Source: Pyrobaculum arsenaticum DSM 13514
Lineage (GTDB): Archaea; Thermoproteota; Thermoprotei; Thermoproteales; Thermoproteaceae
Assembly: GCF_000016385.1 (NCBI RefSeq)
Contig: NC_009376.1
Coordinates: 310,001 to 374,000 of the forward strand
Reading direction: 5' to 3'
DNA: 64,000 nt
The notes below the pieces were generated by a model, which did no database searches, was not told the origin of the DNA, and saw nothing but the letters and a program-made list of their open reading frames with translations. A program made the position numbers and the translations under genes. This document shows positions 25,031-33,923 of the stretch, one piece after another (position 1 is the first letter of the stretch; every line of letters begins with the position of its first letter).

Positions 25031-25042
25031 TAAATTTATATG
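25031..25042. promoter_or_regulatory. TATA box of the TorD-like/reductase gene set
   Basis: AAATTTATATGA lies about 26 nt before GTG 25062 and fixes that start. It opens the chaperone gene that precedes the reductase operon. Confidence 0.5.
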
Positions 25043-25061
25043 ACACAAGTCCAAGCTGTTT

Positions 25062-25496
25062 GTGGAGAGGGCTTCTTTTTACCTGGCGCTCTTTTTAATT
25101 CTCAGAGGCGATGTAGAGCCGAGAAAGCTAGGCCTTGACGTAGGCGCTATAAACTGCGACGTGTCTGAAATAGGGGCATCCCTCCTCAGAGAAGACCTAG
25201 ATCCTGTCACGAGATCCCTCCTGCCCAAGGCCATTGCGCAGTTCTATGAGAACTACGGCTACGAAGTAGCTGGGGAGCCGGACAGCTTATTGGCAATGAC
25301 GGCGTTTATGGCACAACTTGCGAAGACGCCTACCGAGGAGTCGCTGAAGGCGCAGCTCAGATTTCTAAACACCCACCTCCTGCCTACATTAAGATATGCT
25401 TTGCAGAAATGTCCTGATCTTAGGCCCATATATGAAATCCTAGTGGAGGATGCCGAAGTAGTAAAGACTACGTTAGTGAAAGATGTCCGGGGATAA
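25062..25496 (+). CDS. TorD-like redox enzyme maturation chaperone
   Basis: A 144-aa helical protein. IAQFYENYGYEVAGEPDSLL followed by FMAQLAKTP, and then LRFLNTHLLPTLRYALQK, match the TorD/NarJ signature (Y-x-x-x-G, P-D-x-L, E/T-F-M-x-x-L, F-L-x-x-H-L-x-P). The family binds the Tat signal of a molybdoenzyme and helps cofactor insertion before export. The Tat-signal reductase genes lie 600 bp downstream on the same strand, so that enzyme is the probable client. It is shorter than most TorD proteins (about 180-200 aa), and overall similarity is weak. Start GTG 25062 follows a TATA box. Its end overlaps the next gene by 14 bp. Confidence 0.6.
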   Translation: MERASFYLALFLILRGDVEPRKLGLDVGAINCDVSEIGASLLREDLDPVTRSLLPKAIAQFYENYGYEVAGEPDSLLAMTAFMAQLAKTPTEESLKAQLRFLNTHLLPTLRYALQKCPDLRPIYEILVEDAEVVKTTLVKDVRG

Positions 25497-25983
25497 GACA
25501 ACCATAACAGTTGACAGAGATGTGGCGCTGAGGTGTTCTAAACTTGCCCGGGAGCTTGGAATCCCCCTACAAAAACTCGCCTCAGATGCGTTGAGAATAG
25601 TCGAAGAGGTTATGAAAGACGGCGGCAACGCAACCGACCTAGTTCTAACTTGGCGGTGTGTCAAATCCATAACCACAGTAGATACAGCGACGTTGCCGAT
25701 AAACATCTTGTTAAAAATCTTCGAAGACCTAGAGCCGGGTAAATACGTCACCGACTTTTATACATCTGGCAAAGAGATTGGTGTCGCGATGTCAAATGAA
25801 ATAACCTTCGCCGATTTGGTAAAAAGGCCGTACATTTTAAAAACCCTTATACCGATTAGATACGCTAATAGCAAGGAAACAGAAAGCGAAATCACCATCA
25901 CGTTGTCCGTGCCGTCGTATGTGAAAAAGTTAATGCCACTGATATCTGCGTATATAAGAGGGATATTAGATGCATATGGTTAA
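25483..25983 (+). CDS. Protein with N-terminal ribbon-helix-helix-like segment
   Basis: A 166-aa protein that overlaps the TorD-like gene by 14 bp, so translation is coupled. Residues 1-45, KTTITVDRDVALRCSKLARE and LGIPLQKLASDALRIVEEV, fit a ribbon-helix-helix DNA-binding fold (strand, then two helices). Residues 60-166 form a second alpha/beta domain of unknown kind that may sense a signal. Placed between a redox chaperone and the reductase operon, a regulator of that operon is the simplest guess. No cysteine cluster or haem motif is seen. An AT-rich 140-bp gap precedes the reductase genes. Confidence 0.5.
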   Translation: MSGDKTTITVDRDVALRCSKLARELGIPLQKLASDALRIVEEVMKDGGNATDLVLTWRCVKSITTVDTATLPINILLKIFEDLEPGKYVTDFYTSGKEIGVAMSNEITFADLVKRPYILKTLIPIRYANSKETESEITITLSVPSYVKKLMPLISAYIRGILDAYG

Positions 25984-26123
25984 ACACAGCACAAAATAGA
26001 TATAAAAGAACATATAATCGAGATAAAGATATACAAAAACATACAAACATAATCATTATTAAACATAATTACCTTTAATAACTTCGAATAGATATGTTTT
26101 TATGTTTTTAGTTATGATGAGAC

Positions 26124-26771
26124 GTGTCTCTCCAAACTACGAGGAGGGAAGTGCTTAAAGCCGCTACAGTTGCGGCAATTACGCTGGCTGTGCCAATTTC
26201 TGCACAGAAGGCGGAGAGGCGCCGCTGGGCGATGTACATCGATGTCAATAAGTGCTACGGCTGCTATGCGTGTATGGTTGCCTGTGCCGCAGAAAATAAC
26301 GTACCAGTCGGGGTGTTCCGTACCTGGATAGAGCGCCACGTGACAAAAGGAGGTACTGTGATCTTTGTGCCCAAGCAGTGCAACCACTGCGAAAACGCCC
26401 CCTGCGTCAAGCCGTGCCCAACCGGGGCTACTTACAAACGCGTCGAGGACGGGCTGGTGTTGGTAAACGACGAGCTGTGTATTGGTTGCGGCGCCTGCAT
26501 ACAGGCATGTCCCTACGGGGCTAGGTTTTTCAACCCGGTGAAGGGCGTTGTGGACAAATGCACATTCTGCGAACATAGAATTTATCAAGGCAAGCTGCCG
26601 GCGTGTGTGGAGACCTGCCCCACCGGCGCGAGGGTCTTCGGCGATTTAAACGACCCCGAATCGCCGGTCTCGAAAATAATTAAGGCTAATCCCACGCAGA
26701 GGCTCAAGATACACACCGGCGCGGAGCCTATGATATTCTACAAAGACCTGCCATCGGAGGCGAACCTATGA
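26124..26771 (+). CDS. ttrB: Ferredoxin-like iron-sulfur subunit of a molybdoenzyme (TtrB/PsrB type)
   Basis: The electron-transfer subunit of a DMSO-reductase-family complex, 215 aa. The N-terminus TTRREVLKAATVAAITLAV has a twin-arginine motif and hydrophobic segment, so it is exported folded by Tat. Sixteen cysteines in four groups bind four [4Fe-4S] clusters: CYGCYACMVAC (from residue 44), CNHCENAPCVKPC, CIGCGACIQAC, and CTFCEH...CVETC. It should pass electrons from the membrane subunit to the catalytic subunit. A Tat signal on the B subunit is typical of tetrathionate reductase TtrB. GTG 26124 is about 25 nt after a TATA-like TTTTTATG. The gene overlaps the next by 4 nt. Confidence 0.82.
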   Translation: MSLQTTRREVLKAATVAAITLAVPISAQKAERRRWAMYIDVNKCYGCYACMVACAAENNVPVGVFRTWIERHVTKGGTVIFVPKQCNHCENAPCVKPCPTGATYKRVEDGLVLVNDELCIGCGACIQACPYGARFFNPVKGVVDKCTFCEHRIYQGKLPACVETCPTGARVFGDLNDPESPVSKIIKANPTQRLKIHTGAEPMIFYKDLPSEANL

Positions 26772-27874
26772 CTTACCCAATTGGCTACTTATACCCCAAC
26801 GAGTTCGCAGAGCCTCTGGTTTGGCTACCGGTGCTGTTTTCATACTCTCTGCTAATCTCAGGTGCAGACTTATTGCTTCTAGCCTTTATCGCATACCTGT
26901 TCAACAAGTTTAAGAGAACAGTACCAGTACTCCTAGTAGTCGGTCTCGCCTTCTACACAGTGGTGCTACTTGGGCCTTTGGCAGATCTCAGAAACCCGGA
27001 TCGCGCCCCGTTGTTGTTTTCACACGCCCAGGTAATCCCCACAGAGGCGCACCCGGGAGTTTCGCTAATAGCGCTCCAAGGCGCGGTTATGTGGCCGCTT
27101 GGGTTCATCCTGGCGGCGTTGTTCACACTGCTATACTTCGCCCCGGCGAACTATCAGAGGTACCTAGCCACGAGAAATCCTTTACGCAAAGTGCTGTCTA
27201 TTGGCATTAAGCAACACAGCCTTGCCCTAAAGGCTTTTCTGAAGATATTGGCTGTGGTTGCACTTGTGCCTATGGCCTTCTGGGCAATATACCCAGCCTC
27301 CCTATTCGCCACGCAGACCTCTCTGTTCATCTGGCTGAACTGGCACACGCTTGTACCCATGTACTTCGCCGACACCTTTGTTGTGGCGACGGCAGTTGCG
27401 ATCTTAGCTATATGGCTATACGGCGTAAAAAAGTCGCAAAATGAGCTAAGCTCACTTTTGTACATACACGGCGTGGCAGCGTTATCGGTAATAGCGCTAC
27501 TCCTACTCCAGATGGCTATATGGAATACGTCATATGGCGGCTCTCCGTTTATGAGCGCGGCTTCTCACATAATGGAGTGGTTCGTGCCTGTAATCGCGCT
27601 CTATGCTATAACATTTGGCTTATCTCTAGCGGCGAGTAGGTTTTTGCCGCTCTCTCTCGTTGTTCCCTTCACGGGATTAGTGGCTGCAATTGTAAACAAG
27701 TGGAATGTTATTGTAAGAGCGCAGTACGCCCTGAGATCGGGTTTGGCCTTTCTGGAGCCGGGAGAAGAGGTGCTTGTGCACGAGGTACCTATCATGGCGT
27801 CAATAGTAGCAGCGGGGATATTCCTAGCTATAATACTATCCATATTATTCCCACAGGAGCGGGGCCATGACTAG
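26768..27874 (+). CDS. ttrC: NrfD/PsrC-type membrane subunit
   Basis: The membrane quinol-oxidising subunit, 368 aa with about nine or ten hydrophobic helices, such as LLLLAFIAYLFNKF, VPVLLVVGLAFYTVVLLGPL and AVAILAIWLYG. ADLRNPDRAPLLF after the second or third helix resembles the quinol-site loop of the NrfD family. It should anchor the complex and take electrons from the quinone pool to the iron-sulfur subunit. It starts by ATGA overlap with the upstream subunit and overlaps the catalytic subunit by 8 bp, so all three are made together in 1:1:1 order B-C-A, as in ttrBCA operons. Confidence 0.8.
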   Translation: MTYPIGYLYPNEFAEPLVWLPVLFSYSLLISGADLLLLAFIAYLFNKFKRTVPVLLVVGLAFYTVVLLGPLADLRNPDRAPLLFSHAQVIPTEAHPGVSLIALQGAVMWPLGFILAALFTLLYFAPANYQRYLATRNPLRKVLSIGIKQHSLALKAFLKILAVVALVPMAFWAIYPASLFATQTSLFIWLNWHTLVPMYFADTFVVATAVAILAIWLYGVKKSQNELSSLLYIHGVAALSVIALLLLQMAIWNTSYGGSPFMSAASHIMEWFVPVIALYAITFGLSLAASRFLPLSLVVPFTGLVAAIVNKWNVIVRAQYALRSGLAFLEPGEEVLVHEVPIMASIVAAGIFLAIILSILFPQERGHD

Positions 27875-30800
27875 CCGCAGAACTTATCTAAAAGCCATTG
27901 CCGCCGCGGCGGCGCTAGGCGTAGCGCTGTGGGGCTACTGGCCGGTAGTGGACAAGATAATAAAGCCGAAGAGAAATCCGTACGGCCCAGATCCGCAGTA
28001 TGGCAAAAACGTAAGGTACGTACATACGACGTGTCTAGGTTGCAACGTCCGTTGCGGCATAAGGGTAAGAGTCGTAAAGTATGGAGATGTGGAGGTTATA
28101 GAAAGGATAGAGGGGAACCCCTACCACGTATACAACAGGGCGGTTTCCTTCGATAGTCAAGTTAAGAGGTATAAGCAGCTACCCTACAACACGCCGGTGA
28201 AAGAGGCGCTGGAGAGGTGGTCCGGCACGCTGTGTCCCAGAGGTGTCGACGGAATTCACTACGTCTACGACCCCTATAGGGTGTTGAAGCCCCTAAAGCG
28301 CGCAGGCCCGAGGGGAAGCGGCAAGTGGAAAGTCATCACGTGGGAGCAGTTAAACAACGAGGTTGTAAACGGCGGCATTATTGAAGAGACAGGAGAGAGG
28401 TTGCCAGGTCTAAAAGATTTCTTCGTCTACGGGAAGCTCAAAGAAGCCGGTTTTGAGGATCCCAACGCAGTCTTAAGCGAGATGAAGGCAGATGTTGACA
28501 ACATAATGAAAATAGCCCGAGACCCCAACAAGACATACGACGAATTAGTAAAGGCGATAGAGGGATTTAAGGCTAAGTGGAGTCAGAAGCTGGGAGAAAA
28601 GGGGCTGAAACTAGAGGACGTATTTATCGACCCGGATAGGCCCGACCTTGGCACTAAGGCCAACATGGTGATGTACCTCAGAGGGCGCGGCCAACCGCCT
28701 ACAGACTACTTCTCACAGAGGTGGATATATGCCTTCGGTTCAGTTAACTGGACTAGACACACGTCGGCTTGTCAGCTGGGCTTTTATACGGGCAATAGGA
28801 TATGGGCTGGTTATACTGATATACAAGCTGATCCGGTGGGGGCAAAGGTAATAATCGGAGCTGGTTGGTCGATGGGCAGGTTGCACCCCGGAGCCACCGG
28901 CCAAGGTTTAATAATCGAGAGGGCATGCGAGGGGGATCTGAAGCTATATTACATAAACCCAGTGGCGCCCAGGACACCGTGTAATGGCAATATTATCTGG
29001 ATTCCCGTAAAGCCTGGAGAAGACGCCACACTCGCCTTCGCGGTAATTAGGTGGCTGATAGAGAACAAGAGGTACAACGAGGAGTTCTTGTCGCTACCTA
29101 ACAGAGACTCGGCGAAGAAGGCTGGATATCCTGTCAACACAAACGCCACTTGGCTCGTCATTACTGAGGGCCAGCGCTTTGGCGAGTACTTAAAGGCTAG
29201 AGACATTGGGCTAGAGAACTCCGACAAGCCCGTGGTCTGGACAGGGGAGAAGTTCGCCACGTACGACTCTGTCGATAAGGCAGATCTATACTACGTGGGC
29301 AAAGTGACGTTGCCAACGGGAGAGGCCGTAGCTGTAAAGACTGCGTTTATGATACTGCGTGAAGAGGCGTTCAGCAGATCGTTTGAAGAGTGGCTCGCCA
29401 TAGCAAGCCCCTACGAGCCCGGAACTCCCGAGTTCCGCGACTATGTCAAGAAGGTTGAGCAAATGGCTAGGGACTTCGCTGACGCCGCGCCGAGGGCTGG
29501 CACTATGATACACAGAGGTGTCGGCATGCATCCCAACGGCGAGTATATCACCTGGGCGTATAGAGCAATTGATACTCTGATAGGAAACTTCCATAGAATG
29601 GGTGGTTTGCTGGGCCGCGCCGCTAATACGTCTTACCTTAGCTATGTTTATAATGTCGGATACTCGGGCTTCGGCGAGCCGCCTAGGTGGGGGCCGCCGA
29701 TAGATAGACACAACTACGCATACGAAGCCACTTTGGAGTATTGGCTGAGAGTGAAAGAAGCGCTTAAGGAGGGTAAATCTTGGGAAGACGCCGTTAAGGC
29801 CGCTTTCCCAACGAAGAGGCCGTGGTACCCGCTCACGCCGGAGGAGAGCTACACTGAGATATTTGCTGGAATAGCAGAGGGTTATCCCTACAAGATCGGC
29901 GCGTTTATTATGTTCTATGCAAATCCCGTATTAGCAACTAACTACGGTGTGAAGTTCGTAGAAGTATTGAAGGACACTTCCAAGATTCCCTTGTTCATAG
30001 CTATCACTACGACAATAAACGAAACGGCAATGTACGCGGACTACATAGTCCCAGATACAACCTATCTCGAGACGGGCACCATGGGAGTCCAGTTCTTATA
30101 TGCCACAAGTGGAGGTGTAACCTTGGCTGAGCCTTGGCGTTCCCCGGCAATAATGCCGCTGACACAGAGGATTAGCGACTGTCCCAACGGCCATCCGAGA
30201 TATGCCAGTTTTTGGGAGTTCTTCATAGACACGGCAAAGGCCTTGGGCATGCCAGGCTTTGGTGACAGAGCAGTGCCGGGCGTGAAGGGCAAAAAATACG
30301 AGGGCCGGTGGTTCCCGCTCCACTGCGAGTGGGAGTACGTCATGAGGGTATTTGCCAATGCCGCACTAGACGCAAAAGACCGCGGCCTAATACCTGAACA
30401 AGTGCCGGAAGAAGAGGTTAAATTCGTCGAGGAGAACTACCCAATCGCCCAGTTTAAGGACATAATCCCGCCGGAGGAGTGGAAATATGTCGCATATGGC
30501 TTGGCCCGCGGCGGGGTTTTCACAAGCTACGAGCAGTCTTTCGACGAGCGCGGCGTTTCTAAGAGAAGCGTGCCCGGAAGAGGTACGTTGTACCTATGGG
30601 ACGAGACGTTGGCTAAGACCCGCAACAGTGTAACTGGCGAGAAGTTCTGGGGCGGACCGAAGTACTTCCCCATCGCCACCTACGCACCTGCCGGCCCCGC
30701 TTTCCAGAAGGCGGATAAGTGGCTACACGGCACACCGCTGAGACAGCTGTACCCAGAAAAGGACTGGCCGTTTATGCTAGTATTCTATACGGGGCCTATC

Positions 30801-31388
30801 TACACTAAACACAGAAGCCAGTTCTACTACTGGATTAAGCAAATCGCGCCTGAGAACTTCGTGCTGATAAACCCAGAAGACGCCGCAAAGATAGGAGTCG
30901 AAACTGGGGATGTGGTGAGGGTCGAGACGCCTGTGGGCTTCTTTGAGGCGCCGGCCGTGGTGGAGCCCACCGTGGCGCCCGGCGTTATAATGGTGCCGTA
31001 CGGAATGGGGAGGTGGGCAGACACTGTGTTGGTAAAGCCCAAGTACTTTGAGCTGAGGGATGCCAAGCTTAAGCTGACAGTTGACGGGCTCCCTGAAAAG
31101 ATGGAGGTGCCAGAAGACGCAGTAAACCCAGTGAAAGGCCTGCCAGATGTGGTGAAGAAGATATTGTTCACCAAGAGCCCCGCCGAGTACTACGAAAAGG
31201 GGCTAGCCCCTGATAAGTGGAGGTTCAACGGCGTTACGCCAAATGTAGTCCAGATGAGCGACCCCTCCCTGGGCGGGTGGCCACTACTCAGCTGGCTCGG
31301 AGCATCTCAAGCGTACTTCGACACACCTGTAAGAATTACCAAGACCGGCCAGAAACATAAATTCGAGACGCCGTACATAGTCTGGTAA
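27867..31388 (+). CDS. ttrA: Molybdopterin oxidoreductase catalytic subunit, tetrathionate/arsenate reductase group
   Basis: A very large (1173 aa) member of the DMSO reductase family. TSRRTYLKAIAAAAALGVAL is a Tat signal. Cys56, Cys59, Cys63 (CLGCNVRCG) and Cys123 (TLCPRG) hold the N-terminal [4Fe-4S] cluster. RHTSACQLGF at about residue 300 may give the Mo-ligating Cys; GAGWSMGRLHPG and YIVPDTTYLETG are molybdopterin-contact regions; VLINPEDAAKIGVETGDVVR is the C-terminal cofactor domain. Long insertions relative to bacterial DmsA/PsrA fit TtrA. In Pyrobaculum, enzymes of this TtrA group have been linked to both tetrathionate/thiosulfate and arsenate respiration, so the acceptor is not settled. 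It should act outside the membrane. Coupled to ttrB and ttrC; a T-run follows the stop. Confidence 0.8.
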   Translation: MTSRRTYLKAIAAAAALGVALWGYWPVVDKIIKPKRNPYGPDPQYGKNVRYVHTTCLGCNVRCGIRVRVVKYGDVEVIERIEGNPYHVYNRAVSFDSQVKRYKQLPYNTPVKEALERWSGTLCPRGVDGIHYVYDPYRVLKPLKRAGPRGSGKWKVITWEQLNNEVVNGGIIEETGERLPGLKDFFVYGKLKEAGFEDPNAVLSEMKADVDNIMKIARDPNKTYDELVKAIEGFKAKWSQKLGEKGLKLEDVFIDPDRPDLGTKANMVMYLRGRGQPPTDYFSQRWIYAFGSVNWTRHTSACQLGFYTGNRIWAGYTDIQADPVGAKVIIGAGWSMGRLHPGATGQGLIIERACEGDLKLYYINPVAPRTPCNGNIIWIPVKPGEDATLAFAVIRWLIENKRYNEEFLSLPNRDSAKKAGYPVNTNATWLVITEGQRFGEYLKARDIGLENSDKPVVWTGEKFATYDSVDKADLYYVGKVTLPTGEAVAVKTAFMILREEAFSRSFEEWLAIASPYEPGTPEFRDYVKKVEQMARDFADAAPRAGTMIHRGVGMHPNGEYITWAYRAIDTLIGNFHRMGGLLGRAANTSYLSYVYNVGYSGFGEPPRWGPPIDRHNYAYEATLEYWLRVKEALKEGKSWEDAVKAAFPTKRPWYPLTPEESYTEIFAGIAEGYPYKIGAFIMFYANPVLATNYGVKFVEVLKDTSKIPLFIAITTTINETAMYADYIVPDTTYLETGTMGVQFLYATSGGVTLAEPWRSPAIMPLTQRISDCPNGHPRYASFWEFFIDTAKALGMPGFGDRAVPGVKGKKYEGRWFPLHCEWEYVMRVFANAALDAKDRGLIPEQVPEEEVKFVEENYPIAQFKDIIPPEEWKYVAYGLARGGVFTSYEQSFDERGVSKRSVPGRGTLYLWDETLAKTRNSVTGEKFWGGPKYFPIATYAPAGPAFQKADKWLHGTPLRQLYPEKDWPFMLVFYTGPIYTKHRSQFYYWIKQIAPENFVLINPEDAAKIGVETGDVVRVETPVGFFEAPAVVEPTVAPGVIMVPYGMGRWADTVLVKPKYFELRDAKLKLTVDGLPEKMEVPEDAVNPVKGLPDVVKKILFTKSPAEYYEKGLAPDKWRFNGVTPNVVQMSDPSLGGWPLLSWLGASQAYFDTPVRITKTGQKHKFETPYIVW

Positions 31389-31394
31389 TTCAAA

Positions 31395-31404
31395 ATATTT
31401 TTTT
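31395..31404 (+). terminator. T-rich terminator after the reductase operon
   Basis: ATATTTTTTTAG follows the ttrA stop by about 10 nt. Runs of T on the coding strand end transcription in crenarchaea. No stem is needed. Confidence 0.45.
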
Positions 31405-31781
31405 AGTCTAAATTTATCCTTTTTTCCTACTATTTCTCAGCGATCACTGGGATATATAGGCCTAGCCCAATCACTATTGAGACGGCGTGATAAGCTCTCG
31501 CACTAGCTAGGTCTACTACAAAATCGGTAAACAATTTCTTCTCAGGAGTCCCTTAGAAACCCACTACGGCGGATGCTTAACTGTGTCACAATTTCATTCT
31601 GTAGCTTTTTTACACGACTGTTCCTATTTGCCGACGAAGAAGCAAAATTAGGTGATGTGACGTGGGATGAAATGTATATTCAGTGTACATATTGTACACA
31701 TCTGTAATAATAATTTTTAAATATGCTATTTTTTCCATTTTAAACATTGAACTCCAAACTCAACAACAAGTAGTCCTATTT
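31405..31781. other. Intergenic region with upstream promoter of DUF981 gene
   Basis: No intact gene. On the minus strand 31437-31560 a frame without a start reads EKKLFTDFVVDLASARAYHA and then a hydrophobic run ending in TAG, which may be the tail of a lost membrane protein. ATTTTAAACATT at about 31738-31748 is the likely TATA box of the next gene. Confidence 0.4.
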
Positions 31782-32369
31782 ATGGATCCACTTGATCTTT
31801 GGCTTCAGGTATTAGGAGTTGCCCTTTTGCTTATCGCCTACTGGGTGTATAGAAACTTTGTAAAGCAGCCGGATGCAGGGATAAACAAGGCCTTCGCCGC
31901 AGGTGCCATACCCCTAGGCGTCTACATACTTGCAACCGGAATTTGGTCCACTGCGACGTGGCCCCTACCCGGTCCATATAATATCCTCTTCTCTGACAGC
32001 TGGCCGTTGCTTGGAGTGGTGTTAATATCACTGGGGCTTGCCAGCTGGTTCTCGCTCCTTGTAAGAATCGTCTTCTATGCATATGCAGGTCTTTCACTGC
32101 CAATATTGGTATACGGCGTAGCGATAGCGTATTACCACCTAACGCAAGAGCCCGAGCTTGCCGCCGCGATGTTTATCTTGATAGGCTTGGCCGGGCTAAT
32201 AAGCCCAGCCCTAGCCACCAAGTGGGGGAGACCAATAGCCATGGCAATTATCATAATGCTAGCCGTCGCCGCCGTGATTGCATTCTTTACCGGCATAAGC
32301 GCCTCATTTGCCCATATACCGAGGTGGGCGAAGTGGAGCCCGTGGTACGGTAAAGTTGTAGTTGGGTAA
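31782..32369 (+). CDS. DUF981-family membrane protein
   Basis: A 195-aa protein with about six hydrophobic helices, beginning MDPLDLWLQVLGVALLLIAY. The block LPGPYNILFSDSWPLLGVVL is characteristic of the archaeal DUF981 family as I recall it; the function of the family is unknown. I take ATG 31782 because the longer frame to 31683 has an AT-rich, non-conserved extension across the likely TATA box. It lies downstream of the reductase operon on the same strand and overlaps nothing. The next gene (LysE-type) follows after 28 nt, so the two may be co-transcribed. Confidence 0.65.
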   Translation: MDPLDLWLQVLGVALLLIAYWVYRNFVKQPDAGINKAFAAGAIPLGVYILATGIWSTATWPLPGPYNILFSDSWPLLGVVLISLGLASWFSLLVRIVFYAYAGLSLPILVYGVAIAYYHLTQEPELAAAMFILIGLAGLISPALATKWGRPIAMAIIIMLAVAAVIAFFTGISASFAHIPRWAKWSPWYGKVVVG

Positions 32370-32397
32370 AAACCTTTTTTACCTCATCTATCTTTCC

Positions 32398-33003
32398 ATG
32401 AGCTTAGTCTCATTCGCTTCTGGACTGTGGCTGGGTTACAGCTTAGCCGTCCCTCCGGGCCCTATGAACGCCCTCATAGCGGCTTGGGCGTTGAGGAGCT
32501 TCCGACACGGCTTCGCCGTGGGCGCCGGGGCCATGAGCGCCGACTTCATCCTTATGATCATTACGCTTTACCTATACTCCGCTTTGAGAACCTTCGGCCA
32601 AGGCGTCTTTGTGCCATTCTTCATTCTAGGCGGCGCCTTCTTTCTCTACCTGGCGTATAGGATCGGAAAGTCGCAACCTCCAGAGAGGCGAGAGGCAAAC
32701 CCCGGCTCGCCCCTCAAGGGGTACCTAATGGGGCTATCCCTCGGTGTGGTAAACCCCTACCAGGTTGGGTGGTGGCTCACGTCGGGGCTCAGCTCCATCC
32801 ACCAATTCGGCGTGGAGTGGGCCGCCGGCCTGTTCTTCGCTATCTTAACCTGGATTACGGGGTTCCCAGCCGCCGTGAGGGCGGGGTGGGAGCTGAATAA
32901 GAGGGCGACGTGGCTGGCCATAAAGGTCTTCTCAGTCGTCACGTTGCTGGCATTCGGCGTATACTTTACTGCACAGGGTATAATGACGCTGGCGCGCTTG
33001 TGA
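32398..33003 (+). CDS. LysE-family exporter
   Basis: A 201-aa membrane protein with about six helices. YSLAVPPGPMNALIAAWALR has the P-P/G-P motif of the LysE/RhtB translocator family in the first helix region, and GFAVGAGAMSADFILMIITL is the second conserved block. LysE proteins export amino acids or related small molecules using the proton gradient; the substrate here is unknown. I choose ATG 32398 over the TTG at 32362, since that extension lies across the end of the previous gene and adds Lys/Phe-rich residues not typical of the family. Its TGA overlaps the GTG of the decayed Nre copy. Confidence 0.75.
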   Translation: MSLVSFASGLWLGYSLAVPPGPMNALIAAWALRSFRHGFAVGAGAMSADFILMIITLYLYSALRTFGQGVFVPFFILGGAFFLYLAYRIGKSQPPERREANPGSPLKGYLMGLSLGVVNPYQVGWWLTSGLSSIHQFGVEWAAGLFFAILTWITGFPAAVRAGWELNKRATWLAIKVFSVVTLLAFGVYFTAQGIMTLARL

Positions 33004-33200
33004 GGAGAGACCTTTGCGTTAGGTGCAGAGGGGGCGCTACCTCTGTGGCCTAGCGCCCTGCCCCCTCCCTGTATGGCAGTAGGCCGCGCCGTATAGGAGT
33101 CTCGCGCTACATCTACGGCTTGAGCCCGCACTCTCTTCGCGGGGGCAGGCCGTTTGCCCGAAGGTGAAGCTCTACTCGGCGGCGCCGGCAGAGGCCGTCA
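33001..33200 (+). pseudogene. Decayed copy of the Nre DNA-repair gene (N-terminus)
   Basis: Starting at GTG 33001 it reads VRRDLCVRCRGG, then after a one-base shift RYLCGLAPCPL, with a stop soon after. The intact gene at 34214 begins VRGDLCVKCRGGRYLCGLSYCPL. Further on, PKVKLYSAAPAEA (about 33150-33190) corresponds to PKVRLYPSSPPEV in the intact gene. Two frame changes and a stop disable it. The vapBC pair lies between the two copies. Confidence 0.65.
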
Positions 33201-33503
33201 GCCTCGCCGGCAAGCGGAGGCCCCGAGGAAGGCCGACACTACGGAGATGGAGAGGTAAAGGCAGGCGGGGCCGCAGTCGAAATGCGCCGAAAGCCCTGGA
33301 CCTAGACCACATAGCGAGAGCCCTGAGGTCCGCCTCACGAAAGGCTATCCCCGGAAGCTGGCAGAGCTGGAGAGGAGGGGTTTAAATTGGACAAAATGCG
33401 CTTGACGGCCTTGAGGAAATTGCAAAGGCTAGGGGCTCCCATGACCTGTTCGATGAATACATGAGATTGGGCGAGGAGGCCGGCTTGGCGGATCCCAGCG
33501 GCG
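33201..33503. other. Remnant region between decayed Nre and vapC
   Basis: No intact gene. A plus frame at 33390-33534, without a start, reads LDGLEEIAKARGSHDLFDEY and MRLGEEAGLADPSGVS, which looks like part of a small acidic protein such as an antitoxin tail. An Arg-rich frame at 33164-33385 continues the Nre relic only in its first residues. Confidence 0.35.
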
Positions 33504-33923
33504 TCAGCAGAGAGTTAACTCTTCTACTTTTTTGAAATCGGAATCTTTGGTCAAAAGCCCGTATCCCAGCCGCAGGGCTGTGGCTGCGATAAGCGCGTCG
33601 TTTGGCAGAAGGCCGTACCTTGCCATAATTTGCTTTGCCCTCTCTACGTCTTCAGCCTTGTGCTCCACGACGCCTAGAAGCTGTGCAAGTTTATTCAGAA
33701 CTCTAATTCGCCTCCATGCTAGGTTTAGCTCGCCTTGTTCAAATGCCCTCTTCGCCTCGTAAAAACCCCCGCGCCCGGCCTCCTTGGCAGAGACACGTAT
33801 AAGGATGTACATAGCCTCTTCCAGCGCGACAAGCGGCACCGCCCCCTCTACGCTTTTTATTTCAGAGAGGTCGCCTGTTAATATGGAGTGGACTAGGACA
33901 GAGGTGTCAATCAAACATTTCAT
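33504..33923 (-). CDS. vapC: VapC toxin, PIN-domain ribonuclease
   Basis: A PIN-domain protein of 139 aa. MKCLIDTSVLVHSIL gives the first catalytic Asp; PLVALEEAMYILIR the conserved Glu; LLPNDALIAATALRLG the third acidic residue; LLTKDSDFKKVEEL the fourth. All four positions are present, so it should be an active RNase. The start ATG 33923 overlaps the antitoxin gene by 17 bp. It is the second VapBC pair of the window and not close in sequence to the one at 9 kb. Confidence 0.85.
   Translation of the reverse strand: MKCLIDTSVLVHSILTGDLSEIKSVEGAVPLVALEEAMYILIRVSAKEAGRGGFYEAKRAFEQGELNLAWRRIRVLNKLAQLLGVVEHKAEDVERAKQIMARYGLLPNDALIAATALRLGYGLLTKDSDFKKVEELTLC

Noticed and set aside
25259..25751. 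Minus-strand frames opposite the chaperone and RHH genes
   Set aside because: Ser/Thr-rich shadow frames; the + strand genes have coherent folds and linked starts.
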